Shown one piece after another: positions 9,218 to 17,667 of a DNA stretch of 64,000 nucleotides. The translations under genes and the position numbers were made by a program. This DNA comes from an uncultured Paracoccaceae bacterium. Lineage in GTDB: Bacteria > Pseudomonadota > Alphaproteobacteria > Rhodobacterales > Rhodobacteraceae. The notes beneath the pieces were generated by a model. That model did no database searches. It was not told where the DNA came from and saw nothing but the letters and a program-made list of their open reading frames with translations. The stretch is from the NCBI GenBank assembly GCA_947500775.1, contig CANMTD010000001.1:930001-994000 (forward strand). The letters are read 5' to 3'. The stretch's first letter is position 1. The number at the start of each line of letters is the position of its first letter.

Positions 9218-9679
9218 ATGACAGGCGGCGGAAACTACCTGAAAAAACATACAGAAGCCCTGGTCAAAGACGTAGGGATCGAGGCGGCTTGCACCCTGAC
9301 CGGGCGGTCAAAGGCGACTTTGGGGCGGTATTATTCTGACGCTGAAGAACATGCCGACCGCTTTATGCCGATCGATGCGGTCGCCGCCTTAGAGGGGGCT
9401 GCCCGCTTTCCGCATGTGACCACGGCACTGGCCGAACTGCAGGGAATCACGCTGTCCTATGACCAGTCCAAGCGCAACTCGCCCGAAGGCGGTGGCGTCA
9501 ATGCCGACGTGATCCAGCTTAGCCAGCGGTTTGCGATGCTGATGGGCGAATACAACCAGTCCATCGAGGATGGAATCATCACCATCAACGAGGCCAAGCG
9601 GCTGCTGCGCGAAACCGTGGCCCTGCAGCAGGTCCTGCTGGAAATGAAGCTGCATCTGGAAGAAGAGCAGGTTTCCTAA
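9218..9679 (+). CDS. Small HTH/CII-like hypothetical protein
   Basis: 153-residue soluble protein without a recognised named function. Residues 10-40 (ALVKDVGIEAACTLTGRSK) read like a helix-turn-helix in which a gating helix is followed by TGRSKATLGRYYSD. The next part, RFMPIDAVAALE, resembles phage CII-type regulatory proteins. The C-terminal 60 residues are helical and acidic with a leucine-rich stretch (RLLRETVALQQVLLEMKL) that may form a coiled coil. The ATG at 9218 is the only plausible start in frame. Its stop overlaps the convergent ketoacyl synthase stop by three bases. A DNA-binding role is inference. Confidence 0.6.
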   Translation: MTGGGNYLKKHTEALVKDVGIEAACTLTGRSKATLGRYYSDAEEHADRFMPIDAVAALEGAARFPHVTTALAELQGITLSYDQSKRNSPEGGGVNADVIQLSQRFAMLMGEYNQSIEDGIITINEAKRLLRETVALQQVLLEMKLHLEEEQVS

Positions 9680-10797
9680 GCCCGCTCGACCACCACCGAT
9701 CCGACCGAATAGCCCGCGCCGAACGAACAGATCAGCCCCAGATCCCCCGGGGCCAGATCGTCCGAGAATTTCGAAAATGCGATGATCGACCCGGCGGAGG
9801 ACGTATTGGCGTAATCCTGAAGGATATTGGGCTGCTCGCCGGGTTCCGGCGCGCGGCCCAGGACCTTTTTGCCGATGAAATCATTCATCGTCTTGTTGGC
9901 CTGATGCAGCCACAGGCGTTTCAACGCGGGGGCTGCGATACCTTCATCCGCCATGTGATTCTGGATGTGGGTTGAGACCATCGGCAGCACCTCTTTGAAC
10001 ACTTTGCGGCCTTCCTGCATGAACTGCATGTCGCGCCGGTCGGTCATTCCGTCGGGGCGGCTGCGGCGCAGAAAGCCGTTGTTATTCCGTATGTTATTGG
10101 AGAACTGCGTGGCGCAGCGGGTCGAGCGGATGGTGAAATGCGGCCCCTGCGCATCGCTGTCACGTTCCAGCAGGACGGCGGTGCAGACGTCGCCGAAGAT
10201 GAAATGGCAATCGCGGTCGCGCCATTCCAGATGGGCCGAACAAATCTCGGGGTTGACCACCAGCGCCTTGGAAATACTGCCCGCGCGGATCATGTCGGCG
10301 GCGGCCTGAATGCCGAAGGTGGCCGAGGAACAGGCCACGTTCATGTCAAAGCCGAACCCGCCGGTGCCCAGCAGGTCCTGCACCTCGACCGCGATGGCGG
10401 GATAGGCGCGTTCGTGGTTCGAGGCGGCGACGATGACCGCATCCACCTGATCGGCGGTTCTGCCTGCCTTTTCAAGGGCTTTGGCGCAGGCGTCCACCGC
10501 CATTTCGGCCATGATCGAGGGTTCGTCATCGCCGCGCTGGCGCAGCAGCGGGTGCATTACGGCGGGGTCCAGAATGCCCGATTTATCCATCACGAACCGC
10601 TGTTCGATGCCCGAGGCGTTGACGATGAATTCGGACGAGGACGGCGATTTGGGGGCCAGCGTTCCGGCGGCAATCGCATCGGCGTTTTCGGCGTTGTACC
10701 GTTCGACATAGGCGTTGAAGGCGGCCACCAGTTCGTCGTTGGTGATAACCTGACTGGGGGTGAAAACCCCGGTTCCCGTGATCGCTGCGTGCAACAT
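9676..10797 (-). CDS. Beta-ketoacyl-ACP synthase III family protein
   Basis: 373-residue condensing enzyme of the FabH/KAS III type. The catalytic triad is present: Cys156 in NVACSSATFG, His in LWLHQANKTMNDF, and Asn in YANTSSAGS. It is about 50 residues longer than housekeeping FabH, mainly through an N-terminal insertion (residues 30-60, AYVERYNAENADAIAAGT) and an insert around SNNIRNNNGFLRRSRPDG. It stands alone, not with plsX or other fab genes, so it is probably a secondary KAS III with a specialised acyl substrate. The family is firm; the substrate is unknown. Confidence 0.87.
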   Translation of the reverse strand: MLHAAITGTGVFTPSQVITNDELVAAFNAYVERYNAENADAIAAGTLAPKSPSSSEFIVNASGIEQRFVMDKSGILDPAVMHPLLRQRGDDEPSIMAEMAVDACAKALEKAGRTADQVDAVIVAASNHERAYPAIAVEVQDLLGTGGFGFDMNVACSSATFGIQAAADMIRAGSISKALVVNPEICSAHLEWRDRDCHFIFGDVCTAVLLERDSDAQGPHFTIRSTRCATQFSNNIRNNNGFLRRSRPDGMTDRRDMQFMQEGRKVFKEVLPMVSTHIQNHMADEGIAAPALKRLWLHQANKTMNDFIGKKVLGRAPEPGEQPNILQDYANTSSAGSIIAFSKFSDDLAPGDLGLICSFGAGYSVGSVVVERA

Positions 10798-10863
10798 GTA
10801 AACCCCTTATCTGCGTCGCGACAGAAGGCCGCAAAGGGGCGGTGCGGTCAAGGGGCAGAAGCT

Positions 10864-10896
10864 GTGCACACAGCGTACACACGCCGTGCGCACGCA
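10864..10896. promoter_or_regulatory. Three tandem 11-bp GTrCrCA-type repeats
   Basis: Three consecutive 11-base units, GTGCACACAGC, GTACACACGCC and GTGCGCACGCA, lie between the divergent KAS III and BrnA-like starts. The 11-base period equals about one DNA turn and is the spacing of tandem half-sites used by OmpR/PhoB-family regulators. The same arrangement with related units occurs at 63046-63078. Binding is inference. Confidence 0.4.
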
Positions 10897-10962
10897 GGGT
10901 CACAGGGGTTTTAACCGGTTTGCGGCAGGGTTCGGGGGTGTTTTGCCCCAAGGACCCCGCCG

Positions 10963-11373
10963 ATGCCGCCACTGGACCCCGACAAGATGACCAAACCCGA
11001 ACGCCTGCACTGGAGCTATGGCGTCGATGCGCTGGCGATGATCGAACACGATCTGCACAGCCGCCTGATGACCACCGGCGCGCTGCCCGGTGACTGGCAC
11101 CACATCTGGGAAGACCGCGACCGCCGCGATGTGAAGCGCACACGGGTGACGGCGCGGCTGGATGCGGATGTGGTGAAATTCTTCAAGGCGATGGGGCCGG
11201 GGTACCAACACCGGATGAACCGGGTGCTGCGGGCGTTCATGCACATGCGGCTGGCCAAGCTGATCGAAGGGCCGGACACCACCGATTACATCCTGCGCCC
11301 GGGTGAGGTGCTGCGCGAAGGCGCGCGCCCGAAGTGGGGCGAGACGAAGGGGAAGTTGGAGGGGTTGGAGTAG
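10963..11373 (+). CDS. BrnA-type antitoxin family protein (DUF4415), orphan
   Basis: 136-residue protein whose C-terminal half (RRDVKRTRVTARLDADVV, KFFKAMGPGYQHRMNRVLRA) matches the ribbon-helix-helix of BrnA antitoxins: basic strand, RLDADVVxFFK, GYQxRMNxVLR. In BrnT/BrnA pairs the antitoxin follows the toxin gene and represses the operon. Here no BrnT-like frame is present on either side, and the N-terminal 60 residues are longer than in typical BrnA. AAGGA lies eight bases before the ATG. It may be a solitary transcription factor derived from an antitoxin. Confidence 0.7.
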   Translation: MPPLDPDKMTKPERLHWSYGVDALAMIEHDLHSRLMTTGALPGDWHHIWEDRDRRDVKRTRVTARLDADVVKFFKAMGPGYQHRMNRVLRAFMHMRLAKLIEGPDTTDYILRPGEVLREGARPKWGETKGKLEGLE

Positions 11374-11415
11374 AGAGTTTTCAGATTAAGCGCAGGCCAT
11401 CAAAGTTGCACAACT

Positions 11416-11516
11416 TGCCCGTGCCCAGCACGGGCAGCGCCCGAACCGCCCCCGTCGTGCCAAAGGCACGCCTGAGGCGTGACGCGGGCGCTTCTCGCCC
11501 CCCTCGGTTCGGGCGC
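11416..11516. repeat. Structured GC-rich intergenic element with nested hairpins
   Basis: Between the BrnA-like gene and a low-GC secreted-protein gene lies a compact folded element. An 8-bp hairpin TGCCCGTG/CACGGGCA (11416-11423, 11429-11436, loop CCCAG) directly abuts an 11-bp inverted repeat GCGCCCGAACC (11437-11447) and GGTTCGGGCGC (11506-11516). The 58-base interior has further small palindromes (GTGCC AAA GGCAC; CGCCTGAGGCG). No reading frame fits. It looks like a REP/MITE-type interspersed repeat or an RNA structure; copy number elsewhere is unknown. Confidence 0.5.
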
Positions 11517-11717
11517 GGCGGTTCTTATTAAGGTTGGATCAGTTTAAAGCAGGCACCAAAGAAGTGATTGCGGATATTGGGATTGAGTCCGTTTCGACAT
11601 TTGTACTTGTCCCATTTTGTAGTGCCCGAAGTTCGGAAATCACTTAGTAAGGGCGGGGAGGCGGCTCTAATCTCGCCGGGTTTCGCGAATTTGGTACACA
11701 AAATTGGAGAAACTATT

Positions 11718-12128
11718 GTGAAAAATTTCACCAGATGGTTTTGGGTGCTTTCGGTGATTTTCTTTCCTATCTCTACGGCAGCAGGAGAACTGTCTGCGGT
11801 CGTAGAGGGGCAGGGGGACCGTGGCTATATTGTTACTCTGCAGAACACAGGTAGTGACCCCGTTTTTATAAAGTCGGCTGTTGTTAATCGGAAGTCCGGT
11901 AATCCAATATGCAACCTGCGTCCCATGAATGACTTTGATGGTGAAGTGAATTTCTATCGCTCCGATACAGATTTGAATGTTCATGGCTTTGGGCGGACTT
12001 GGGCCGACGGTGCCAGGCTCGATTTTGGAGATGAGGCTACACTAGTGGTTTATAGAACTTGCGGTAGGATTTTGGAACTTCTGGTAGTTACTAGCCAAGG
12101 CTCGATTGAGTTCAGGCCTGACGGCTGA
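11718..12128 (+). CDS. Secreted hypothetical protein in a low-GC islet
   Basis: 136-residue protein of unknown function. I take the GTG at 11718 as start because GGAG lies eight bases upstream and the product then begins with a clear signal peptide (MKNFTRWFWVLSVIFFPIST, cleaved near TAAG). The mature part is beta-rich (ELSAVVEG, GYIVTLQNTGSDPVFI) with two cysteines (PICNLRP and YRTCGR) that could pair in the periplasm. An ATG exists 150 bases upstream but would hide the signal sequence. The base composition is clearly lower in GC than in neighbours, which suggests recent acquisition. Confidence 0.6.
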   Translation: MKNFTRWFWVLSVIFFPISTAAGELSAVVEGQGDRGYIVTLQNTGSDPVFIKSAVVNRKSGNPICNLRPMNDFDGEVNFYRSDTDLNVHGFGRTWADGARLDFGDEATLVVYRTCGRILELLVVTSQGSIEFRPDG

Positions 12129-12439
12129 TCCAAGCAAAGACGCTTTGTGAAACTGGATTGCCATTGCTGCTGGACCGACGGCTTTGTGATTGTATTCGGG
12201 CCTAGGTAAGTGATCAGCTTAGGAAGCGTTTACACCGTTTGGGCACCAGCAATTTTCGTATCGAAAAAAAGGCCGTGCCCTGAGAATACAAGCTCAAGAG
12301 AATTATCGAAATGAACGGCAAAACGGAAATATCTTCTTGCGCGTAAAAATAGGGGCTTCGCCTCTCATCTGCAATTTGAACGGGACGTTGCCCGTCCGGC
12401 GCTGAAACCGGCCCGCCCGGACCGATTTCCAAGCCTGTC
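12129..12439. other. Low-GC intergenic stretch downstream of carB
   Basis: This 311-base gap follows the secreted-protein gene and lies beyond the carB stop on the other strand. It continues the AT-rich composition of the islet to about 12360. A leftward 72-codon frame (12214-12432) is present but has no ribosome site or family features, and I do not call it. No clear terminator hairpin was found for either flanking gene. Confidence 0.35.
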
Positions 12440-15400
12440 TTACCCCTGCAGCGACCGCACTTCGATCTCGCCTTCCTCGCGTGATTTCATCGCAAGCGCG
12501 GCGGCGTGGCTGGCGGCGGCGGTGGTGTAGTAGGGGATTTTGTCATAGAGCGCGACCGAGCGGATTTCGCGGCTGTCTTCGACCGCCTGCGCGCCTTCGG
12601 TGGTGTTCATGACCAGTGAAATCTCGCCGTTTTTCAGGCGGTCGACCACGTTGGGGCGGCCCTCGTAGACCTTGTTCACGACCTCGCAGGCGATGTCGTG
12701 CCCTTCCAGAAACGCCGCGGTGCCGCGGGTGGCGATGATTGAAAACCCAAGGTCCACAAGGGTTTGCGCGGTTTCCACCAACTCGGGCGTTTTGTCGTCA
12801 TCCTTGATGGAAAAGAACACCGCGCCGCCGGTGGGCAGGTCGGTGCCCGCGCCCATCTGCGCCTTGAGAAAGGCGCGGGGGAAGGAATGATCCCAGCCCA
12901 TCACCTCGCCCGTCGAGCGCATTTCGGGGCCCAGGATCGTATCGACGCCGGGGAAACGGGCAAAGGGCAGGACCGCCTCTTTCACGCTGAACCACGGCAT
13001 CGCCGGATCGGCCAGCGTCATCGGATCGGCGATCGGCTGTTCCATGGTGCCGGGTTTATAGGGCGGGCGCTGCGGGAAGTTGGACATCGGTTCGCCCGCC
13101 ATCAGCCGCGCGGCGATCGAGGCGATGGCGCTGTCGGTGGCTTTGGCGACGAAGGGCACGGTGCGCGACGCACGCGGGTTCACCTCGATCAGGTAAATCT
13201 CGCCGTCCTTGACCGCGAATTGCACGTTCATCAGACCGACGACATTCAGCGCGCGGGCCAGGGCGACGGTCTGGGTTTTCAACGCGTCGATGATGTCTTG
13301 CGACAGCGAATAGGGGGGCAGGGAACAGGCGCTGTCGCCCGAATGAACGCCCGCCTCTTCGATGTGCTGCATGATGCCGGCGACATGGACGTTCTGCCCG
13401 TCCGACAGCGCATCGACATCGCATTCCACCGCGCCCGACAGGTAGCTGTCCAGCAGCACGGGGCTGTCGCCCGAGACCACGACAGCCTCGGCGATATAGC
13501 GTTCAAGCTGGGCCATGTCGCGCACGATTTCCATCGCGCGGCCGCCCAGAACGTAGGACGGGCGGATCACCAGCGGAAAGCCGATATCCTCGGCGATGGC
13601 AAGGGCCTGAGCGTCGGTGCTGGCGATGCCGTTCTTGGGCTGTTTCAGGCCCAGACCGATCACCAGCTGCTGGAACCGTTCGCGGTCTTCGGCCAGATCG
13701 ATGGCGTCGGGCGTGGTGCCAAGGATCGGGATGCCCTGATCCTGCAACGCATTGGCCAGTTTCAGCGGGGTCTGACCACCGAACTGCACGATGACGCCGT
13801 GCAGCGTGCCGTTTTCCTGTTCGACGCGCAGAATCTCCATCACATGTTCGAAGGTCAGCGGTTCGAAATACAACCGGTCCGACGTGTCGTAATCGGTGGA
13901 CACGGTTTCGGGGTTGCAGTTGATCATGATGGTTTCATAGCCCTGTTCGGTCAGCGCGAAACAGGCGTGGCAACAGCAATAGTCGAATTCGATCCCCTGA
14001 CCGATCCGGTTGGGGCCGCCGCCCAGAATCACGACCTTTTTCTTGTCGCTGGGGCGGGCTTCGCATTCGACCTCGCCCATCACCGGGCTTTCATAGGTGG
14101 AATACATGTAAGGCGTCTGCGCCTCGAATTCGGCAGCGCAGGTGTCGATGCGTTTGAAAACGGCGTTGACGCCCAGATTCTGGCGGGCGCGGCGGACGTT
14201 GTCTTCGGTCCGGCCGGTCAGCTTGGCCAGACGGGCATCGGTAAAGCCCATCATTTTCAGGCTGCGCAGGCCGGTTTCGGTGACGGGCAGGCCGTTCTTG
14301 CGGATGTCGGCCTCGGCGTCGATGATTTCGCGGATGCGGGCCAGGAACCACGGATCGAAGGCGGTGGCGGCCTGAATGTCATCGTCGCTAAGCCCTTCGC
14401 GCATCGCCTGGGCGATGGTGCGCATCCGGTCCGGCGTCTGCTGGCTGATCGCCTTGATCACGGCGGTCCGCTCGGGGGCGCCTTCGATGTCGATCTCGTC
14501 GAACCCGGTCAGGCCCGATTCCATCGAGGCCAGCGCCTTTTGCAGCGATTCGTGGATGGTGCGGCCGATGGCCATCGCCTCGCCCACCGATTTCATCGCG
14601 GTGGTCAGGTAAGGTTCCGATCCGGGGAATTTCTCGAACGCGAATTTCGGGATTTTGGTGACGACATAGTCGATGGTGGGTTCGAAACTGGCCGGTGTCA
14701 CCTTGGTGATGTCGTTGTCCAGCTCGTCCAGCGTATAGCCGACGGCCAGTTTGGCGGCGATCTTGGCAATCGGGAAACCGGTCGCCTTGGACGCCAGCGC
14801 CGAGCTGCGCGACACCCGCGGGTTCATTTCGATCACCACCATGCGCCCGTCGGCGGGGTTCACCGCCCATTGCACGTTCGATCCGCCGGTTTCCACACCG
14901 ATTTCGCGCAGCACGGCGATCGAGGCCGAGCGCATCATCTGATATTCCTTGTCGGTCAGCGTCAGCGCCGGGGCCACGGTGATGGAATCACCGGTATGCA
15001 CGCCCATCGGATCGACGTTTTCGATGGAACAGACGATGATGGCATTGTCGGCGCGGTCGCGCACGACCTCCATTTCATATTCTTTCCAGCCCAGCAGGGA
15101 TTCGTCGATCAGGATCTGGTTGACCGGGCTGGCGTCCAGACCGGAGCGGCAGAAATGTTCGTAATCGTCGCGGTTATAGGCGACGCCGCCGCCGGTGCCG
15201 CCCAGCGTGAAGGCGGGGCGGATGATCGCGGGCAGGCCGACATAATCGATGGCGGCCATGCATTCCTCCATCGTGTTGGCGATGGTGGCCTTGGGATTTT
15301 CCAGCCCGATCCGGTCCATCGCTTCGCGGAACAATTTGCGATCTTCCGCCATTTCAATGGCCTGGCGGTTGGCGCCGATCAGTTCGACCCCGAATTTTTC

Positions 15401-15724
15401 CAGCACGCCCATATCGGCCAGCGCCAGCGAGGTGTTCAGCCCGGTCTGCCCGCCCATCGTGGGCAAGAGCGCGTCGGGGCGCTCTTTCTCGATGATCTTG
15501 GCCACGACCTCGGGGGTGATCGGTTCGATATAGGTGGCATCGGCCAGCCCCGGATCGGTCATGATCGTCGCGGGGTTCGAGTTGACCAGGATGACCCGGT
15601 AGCCTTCTTCGCGCAGCGCCTTGCAGGCCTGGGCGCCAGAGTAATCAAACTCGCACGCCTGCCCGATCACGATAGGACCGGCGCCGATGATCATGATCGA
15701 TTTGATATCGGTTCTTTTCGGCAT
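12440..15724 (-). CDS. carB: Carbamoyl-phosphate synthase large subunit
   Basis: 1094-residue large subunit that makes carbamoyl phosphate from glutamine-derived ammonia, bicarbonate and two ATP, for arginine and pyrimidine synthesis. The start [20 protein letters not shown] is diagnostic. Two ATP-grasp halves are visible: the first with TLGGTGGG and [12 protein letters not shown], the second opening [20 protein letters not shown] and carrying VLGGRAM and [12 protein letters not shown]. The last 130 residues are the allosteric MGS-like domain. It is full length and stands alone; carA is not in this window. Its frame is mirrored by a long antisense open frame that is not a gene. Confidence 0.98.
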   Translation of the reverse strand: MPKRTDIKSIMIIGAGPIVIGQACEFDYSGAQACKALREEGYRVILVNSNPATIMTDPGLADATYIEPITPEVVAKIIEKERPDALLPTMGGQTGLNTSLALADMGVLEKFGVELIGANRQAIEMAEDRKLFREAMDRIGLENPKATIANTMEECMAAIDYVGLPAIIRPAFTLGGTGGGVAYNRDDYEHFCRSGLDASPVNQILIDESLLGWKEYEMEVVRDRADNAIIVCSIENVDPMGVHTGDSITVAPALTLTDKEYQMMRSASIAVLREIGVETGGSNVQWAVNPADGRMVVIEMNPRVSRSSALASKATGFPIAKIAAKLAVGYTLDELDNDITKVTPASFEPTIDYVVTKIPKFAFEKFPGSEPYLTTAMKSVGEAMAIGRTIHESLQKALASMESGLTGFDEIDIEGAPERTAVIKAISQQTPDRMRTIAQAMREGLSDDDIQAATAFDPWFLARIREIIDAEADIRKNGLPVTETGLRSLKMMGFTDARLAKLTGRTEDNVRRARQNLGVNAVFKRIDTCAAEFEAQTPYMYSTYESPVMGEVECEARPSDKKKVVILGGGPNRIGQGIEFDYCCCHACFALTEQGYETIMINCNPETVSTDYDTSDRLYFEPLTFEHVMEILRVEQENGTLHGVIVQFGGQTPLKLANALQDQGIPILGTTPDAIDLAEDRERFQQLVIGLGLKQPKNGIASTDAQALAIAEDIGFPLVIRPSYVLGGRAMEIVRDMAQLERYIAEAVVVSGDSPVLLDSYLSGAVECDVDALSDGQNVHVAGIMQHIEEAGVHSGDSACSLPPYSLSQDIIDALKTQTVALARALNVVGLMNVQFAVKDGEIYLIEVNPRASRTVPFVAKATDSAIASIAARLMAGEPMSNFPQRPPYKPGTMEQPIADPMTLADPAMPWFSVKEAVLPFARFPGVDTILGPEMRSTGEVMGWDHSFPRAFLKAQMGAGTDLPTGGAVFFSIKDDDKTPELVETAQTLVDLGFSIIATRGTAAFLEGHDIACEVVNKVYEGRPNVVDRLKNGEISLVMNTTEGAQAVEDSREIRSVALYDKIPYYTTAAASHAAALAMKSREEGEIEVRSLQG

Positions 15725-15921
15725 GGCGCGATCCTCGGGCTTGGCAAATCCTTGCGGGTTATAGCCGTGCGCCGCAGGGGTGCAAGAGATGTTTCGGTGT
15801 GAATGGCCGCTTGTGGGCGATCAGGCGTCGAAACAGGGGCTGACGGGCGGGTCCCAGCCGCCTATGACGGGGGCCGGAACCGAGGGGTCGCAATTGGCCG
15901 CGGGGATAAGCGAGGGGTGCG

Positions 15922-17064
15922 ATGCAGGCGCCATATGTTCTGTTCGATCAGGGGCCGCTGGGCGATGGCACGGTGTTTGCCAACCCCCGCGCCGTGATCC
16001 GTGCGGACAGCCCCGATCAGGTGCCCGGCGCATTGGCCGCGATGCAGGCCGCGCAGGAGGGGGGCGCCTGGCTGGCCGGGATGGCCAGTTATGAGCTGGG
16101 GTATCTGTTTTCGGGCAAGCTGCGCCCGTTGCTGCCGCCCGATCGGGATACCCCGTTGCTGGAGTTCGGCGTCTTCGACGGGCCGGAACCGGGCGGGCCG
16201 GTCTTTGCGCAGGCCGCCGCCCAGCAGGCAGGCGCGCGCATGTCGGCGCCCGCGCCCTTGTGGGATCAGCCGACCTATGACGCGGCCTTTGCGCGGGCGC
16301 ATGACTATATCGCGGCCGGCGATATCTATCAGGTCAATCTGACCTTTCCGATGCGGGCGCGATATTCCGGCACGGCGCTGGGCCTTTATGGCGCGCTGTG
16401 CATGACCCAGCCGGTGCCGCACGGGTGTTTTCACGATCTGGGCGGGCCGGTGATCCTGTCCCGCTCGCCCGAGCTGTTCTTTCAGGTGCGCGGCGGGGTG
16501 ATCGAAACCCGCCCGATGAAGGGCACGGTGCCGCGCGGCGACAGTATCGCGGCAGATCAAAAGGCGCGCGACTGGCTGGCCGCCGATCCCAAGAACCGGG
16601 CCGAAAATCTGATGATCGTCGATTTGCTGCGCAATGACATCGCGCGGGTGACCGTGCCCGGCAGCGTCAAAGTGCCCGAGCTGTTCGCCATCGAAAGCTA
16701 TGCCACGGTGCATCAGATGGTGTCGCTGGTGCGCGGTGATCTGGTGGCGGGGGTCACGCTGGCCGATCTGTTTGCCGCGCTTTTTCCCTGCGGGTCGATC
16801 ACCGGCGCGCCGAAAATCCGCGCGATGCAGATCATCGATGAACTGGAACCCGACCCGCGCGGCGCCTATTGCGGCGCGATGGGCTGGGTCGCGCCGGGGG
16901 GCGACATGCGGTTCAACGTGGCGATCCGGACGCTGACCCTGACCGGCGGCGACATGGTGCGGCTGAACGTGGGCGGCGGCGTGGTTTACGACAGCACCGC
17001 CGCGTCGGAATATCAGGAGGCTTTGTGGAAAGCACGCTACGCACATCTGCCCCGGCTGGGCTGA
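15922..17064 (+). CDS. pabB: Aminodeoxychorismate synthase component I
   Basis: 380-residue chorismate-binding enzyme that aminates chorismate to 4-amino-4-deoxychorismate for folate. The N-terminal part (ASYELGYLFSGKLRPLLPP) is the usual PabB opening. The catalytic lysine motif is RPMKGTVPRGD (PIKGT-type, where TrpE would have PIAGT). The chorismate domain ends with FPCGSITGAPKIRAM and YCGAMGWV, and a C-terminal GGGVVYDSTAASEYQEAL. It overlaps the pabC-like gene by 40 bases. The glutaminase partner PabA is not nearby. Confidence 0.93.
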   Translation: MQAPYVLFDQGPLGDGTVFANPRAVIRADSPDQVPGALAAMQAAQEGGAWLAGMASYELGYLFSGKLRPLLPPDRDTPLLEFGVFDGPEPGGPVFAQAAAQQAGARMSAPAPLWDQPTYDAAFARAHDYIAAGDIYQVNLTFPMRARYSGTALGLYGALCMTQPVPHGCFHDLGGPVILSRSPELFFQVRGGVIETRPMKGTVPRGDSIAADQKARDWLAADPKNRAENLMIVDLLRNDIARVTVPGSVKVPELFAIESYATVHQMVSLVRGDLVAGVTLADLFAALFPCGSITGAPKIRAMQIIDELEPDPRGAYCGAMGWVAPGGDMRFNVAIRTLTLTGGDMVRLNVGGGVVYDSTAASEYQEALWKARYAHLPRLG

Positions 17065-17660
17065 GCTTGTTTGAAACCCTGCGCTATGACCCGCAGGCGG
17101 GGCTGGTGCGGGCCGACCTGCATCTGGCGCGGATGCGGGCGGGGGCGGATGCGCTGGGCTTTGCTTATGATGCAGCGGCGGCGCGCGAGGTTTTGGCACA
17201 GGTCAGCGGTGCGGCGGCGTTGCGGGTGCGGCTGGCGCTGGACCGGGACGGGCGATTCGATCTGACCACCGGGCCGTTTCAGCCGGTCACGGGGCCGTGG
17301 CGGGTGCGGATCGCCACCCGGCGCATCCGGTCGGACGATCCCTGGCGCGGGGTCAAGACCACGCAGCGGGCGATCTATGATCAGGCGCGGGCCGATCTGC
17401 CGCCCGGTCTGGACGAATGGCTGTTCCTGAACGAACGGGGCGCGCTGGCCGAGGGCACGATCACCAACCTGTTCGTCGCGGGGCCGGGCGGGCTGCGGAC
17501 CCCGCCCTTGTCGGCCGGATGCCTGCCCGGCGTGCTGCGCCGGACCCTGCTGGATGAGGGGCGGGCAGAAGAGGCCGATTTGCGCCCCGGCGATCTGCAC
17601 GGCGCGGATATCTTTGTCGGCAACGCGCTGCGCGGGCTGATCCGGGCCGTTCTGGCGTAA
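17025..17660 (+). CDS. pabC: Aminodeoxychorismate lyase-like class IV aminotransferase
   Basis: 211-residue PLP enzyme of fold type IV that would release pyruvate from aminodeoxychorismate to give 4-aminobenzoate. It begins FETLRYDPQAGLVRADLHLARM. The PLP lysine is in RGVKTTQRAIYDQAR, and the phosphate region is LAEGTITNLFV. The GTG at 17025 has a perfect AGGAGG five bases ahead, inside the 3' end of pabB, which indicates translational coupling. It is short for the family (about 270 residues), as is often seen for partners of PabB in this group. Function is assigned partly from the neighbour. Confidence 0.82.
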   Translation: MESTLRTSAPAGLSLFETLRYDPQAGLVRADLHLARMRAGADALGFAYDAAAAREVLAQVSGAAALRVRLALDRDGRFDLTTGPFQPVTGPWRVRIATRRIRSDDPWRGVKTTQRAIYDQARADLPPGLDEWLFLNERGALAEGTITNLFVAGPGGLRTPPLSAGCLPGVLRRTLLDEGRAEEADLRPGDLHGADIFVGNALRGLIRAVLA

Positions 17661-17667
17661 GCCTGCA

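Noticed and set aside
11437-11516. tRNA-like word GGTTCGGG near 11506
   Set aside because: It resembles a T-arm but no cloverleaf, acceptor stem or anticodon can be formed; the inverted repeat explains it.
12214-12432. Leftward 72-codon frame in the low-GC gap
   Set aside because: No ribosome site, no recognisable features, and no hydrophobic pattern that suggests a real small protein.
12764-15802. Very long rightward open frame (over 1000 codons) across carB
   Set aside because: It is exactly antisense to carB, has low-complexity Gly/Arg/Asp/His composition typical of shadow frames in GC-rich genes, and no family motif or ribosome site.
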